A stretch of 37,265 nt of DNA, from positions 1 through 37,265 of the forward strand of contig JABDCR010000026.1 in assembly GCA_013288015.1 (NCBI GenBank), written 5' to 3'. Source of the stretch: Bacteroidota bacterium. GTDB lineage: Bacteria; Bacteroidota; Bacteroidia; B-17B0; Aurantibacillaceae. The notes beneath the pieces were generated by a model. That model was not told the origin of the DNA. It searched no databases and saw only the letters and a program-made list of their open reading frames with translations. Every line of letters begins with the position of its first letter. Within the stretch, counting starts at the first letter, position 1. This document shows positions 36,015 through 37,265 of the stretch, piece after piece. The position numbers and the translations under genes were made by a program.

Positions 36015-37076
36015 TTATTGTTTTATCTTTCCTTGTATTTTTACTTGCACATTTGGTTTCAGAGACATAATGCCTTCGGTTGCAACAGTATCACCTTGCT
36101 TAAGTCCTTTTAAAACCTCAACTGATGTATCATTACGAACACCCGTTTCAATAAGTACAGAAACCGCTTTTCCATTCCGCACAACAAATGTTTTTTGCCC
36201 ATGCAAATCCGGAATTACAGCCATAGTTGGCATGATGACTGATTTATCTGATTTTAAAATCAGCGTAACTTGAGCATATGATCCGGGGAAAATTTCGCGC
36301 TTACTATTTTCACAAATAGCACGTATTTTTAATGACCGTGTGGCCGCATCTATTTTAGGGTCTATGGCATAAACTTTGCCAACATACTTTCGCCCCGTAC
36401 CCTGAATAGTTATCAGTACCGTATCGTTTAAATGAACAACTGCTGTATATTTTTCGGGAACGCTAAAATCTATTTTAATAGGATTAAGTTGTTGTACCGA
36501 CGCAATAATATCGGATGGACTTACATTATTTCCTTCGCTTACATTTTTTAAACCTATAACCCCGTTAAAAGGCGCGCGTATTTCAGTCTTTGCAATTTGT
36601 GCTTGCGTTAAATCAATATCGGCTTTAGCCTGCTGAACTACAGATAGTGCTAAATCATATTCTTCTTGACTAACCCCCTTTATAGCAAGTAAAGCTTTTA
36701 AATCACGCTCCTTTTCTTCGTTAATTTTTTGGATAGACTGTTGTTTTGCCAAAGTAGCCCGCAATTCATCATCATCAAGCTTTACCAACAACTGCCCTTT
36801 TTCAACTTCGCCCCCCTCTTTAATTTGCATAGAAATTATTTTACCAGATACTTCGGGTTTTAAAATAGCTTCTTCGTTTGCCAGTATAGTGCCCGATAAA
36901 ACTAATTTATTTTCAACGTTACCGTTTTTTACAACAACTGCTTTTATAGTAACAATGGGGCCCTTACCCGCTTGTGGTCCAGCTGCTTTAGCTTGTTTGG
37001 GTGACAGAAAAAATATCTTTATCAGCACTAATGCAACTACAATTGAGCTAATGGTTATAAGTGTTTTTGCCTTCAT
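36015..37076 (-). CDS. RND efflux periplasmic adaptor (membrane fusion protein)
   Basis: 353 residues. An N-terminal anchor helix (TLITISSIVVALVLIKIFF) is followed by a beta-barrel/lipoyl/hairpin layout: lipoyl half 1 in GTILANEEAILKPEVSGKI, then IKEGGEVEKGQLLVKLDDDE; a short coiled-coil hairpin (about 105-165); and lipoyl half 2 in AKTEIRAPFNGVIGLKNVSE. The C-terminal membrane-proximal domain contains VSVLIETGVRNDTSVEVLKG. It connects the RND pump to an outer-membrane channel; no TolC-like gene is in the window. The ATG overlaps the stop of the upstream marR fragment (ATGA). Confidence 0.94.
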   Translation of the reverse strand: MKAKTLITISSIVVALVLIKIFFLSPKQAKAAGPQAGKGPIVTIKAVVVKNGNVENKLVLSGTILANEEAILKPEVSGKIISMQIKEGGEVEKGQLLVKLDDDELRATLAKQQSIQKINEEKERDLKALLAIKGVSQEEYDLALSVVQQAKADIDLTQAQIAKTEIRAPFNGVIGLKNVSEGNNVSPSDIIASVQQLNPIKIDFSVPEKYTAVVHLNDTVLITIQGTGRKYVGKVYAIDPKIDAATRSLKIRAICENSKREIFPGSYAQVTLILKSDKSVIMPTMAVIPDLHGQKTFVVRNGKAVSVLIETGVRNDTSVEVLKGLKQGDTVATEGIMSLKPNVQVKIQGKIKQ

Positions 37077-37265
37077 ATACTTTTACTAATTTTCTTTTTT
37101 GTTTTATAAACTATAACGTGCGAAGAAGGGAAGTGCTCTATATTATGATAAACCTTAACAATAGCTTTACTAAAATCGTCTCTTTCTTTTGAGCTAAATC
37201 CTTTAAATGCTATATCGTTTAACTCCTTTATTGTTTTGTGCACTTTAGGTAAGATGTTGTGTGCC
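37073..37265 (-). CDS. MarR-family regulator, C-terminal part (runs off the window)
   Basis: Read on the minus strand from the right edge, 63 codons end in TGA at 37073-37075. The segment HNILPKVHKTIKELNDIAFK, followed by GFSSKERDDFSKAIVKVYHN, is the C-terminal dimerisation helix pair of Bacteroidota MarR proteins, with a basic tail. It overlaps the adaptor start by four bases, so it belongs to the efflux operon. It seems to be the missing tail of the N-terminal marR fragment at 33841: together they lack only the winged-helix middle, about 45 residues, which would lie just beyond the edge. Confidence 0.75.
   Translation of the reverse strand, partial: AHNILPKVHKTIKELNDIAFKGFSSKERDDFSKAIVKVYHNIEHFPSSHVIVYKTKKKISKSI

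Overview
The window is chromosomal DNA from a member of the Bacteroidota. Evidence: a large cell-surface protein ends in the gliding-motility/type IX secretion (T9SS) C-terminal domain and carries SprB-type repeats. Several genes are preceded by TAnnTTTG boxes, the -7 element of the Bacteroidota primary sigma factor, rather than by clear Shine-Dalgarno sites. Base composition is AT-rich, and proteins of types common in the phylum (YwqK/MORN-repeat protein, HisKA_2 kinase with LytTR regulator, DUF6268-like barrel) are present. The genus cannot be named from sequence alone. No rRNA, tRNA, CRISPR array, phage or insertion sequence was seen.

Layout. 1-2.3 kb: tail of a metallo-beta-lactamase-fold hydrolase, then a secreted unknown and hemL on the minus strand. 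2.4-7.2 kb, plus strand: a serine hydrolase, then a tight cluster of an OppB-like permease, tpiA, prmA and an outer-membrane barrel. 7.2-16.4 kb, minus strand: nadA, a YwqK/MORN-repeat protein, a five-PAS histidine kinase, a LytTR response regulator, mnmG and a zinc-ribbon methyltransferase. Three parS-like sites lie at the mnmG/methyltransferase end, with a decayed tandem duplication. 16.4-18.8 kb: an AT-rich gap, an alpha-oxoamine synthase and a barrel protein. 18.8-23.9 kb, minus strand: an ECF sigma factor, a membrane protein with a TonB-like C-terminal domain, an NlpC/P60 lipoprotein, a polytopic membrane protein, a 47-residue probable lipoprotein, a DUF1456 protein and an acyltransferase. 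23.9-31.7 kb: a MuiA/DUF4139 protein, a DASS symporter, a small secreted protein and the 1.39-kilo-residue SprB-repeat protein. 31.9-33.8 kb: a DUF3820 protein, an SRPBCC protein and a flavoprotein.

33.8-37.3 kb is the most striking part. A MarR-type promoter/operator and the first ~54 codons of a marR gene on the plus strand run directly into the antisense of a truncated RND efflux transporter gene. That minus-strand gene is preceded by its periplasmic adaptor gene and by the C-terminal part of a MarR gene. The two MarR pieces look complementary, lacking only the middle (~45 residues) of a normal MarR protein. The simplest reading is that a marR-adaptor-RND efflux operon has been rearranged by an inversion of more than 3.3 kb with breakpoints inside marR and the RND gene. 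It could be a genuine (perhaps reversible) inversion or an assembly/amplification chimera. The prediction is that the missing RND C-terminus lies just beyond the right edge on the plus strand.

How the parts work together: most genes are housekeeping (heme precursor, NAD and glycolytic metabolism, tRNA and ribosomal-protein modification). They are mixed with envelope genes and two regulatory units (MORN protein-kinase-LytTR; sigma factor-TonB-like protein). The parS cluster next to mnmG suggests an origin-proximal position.
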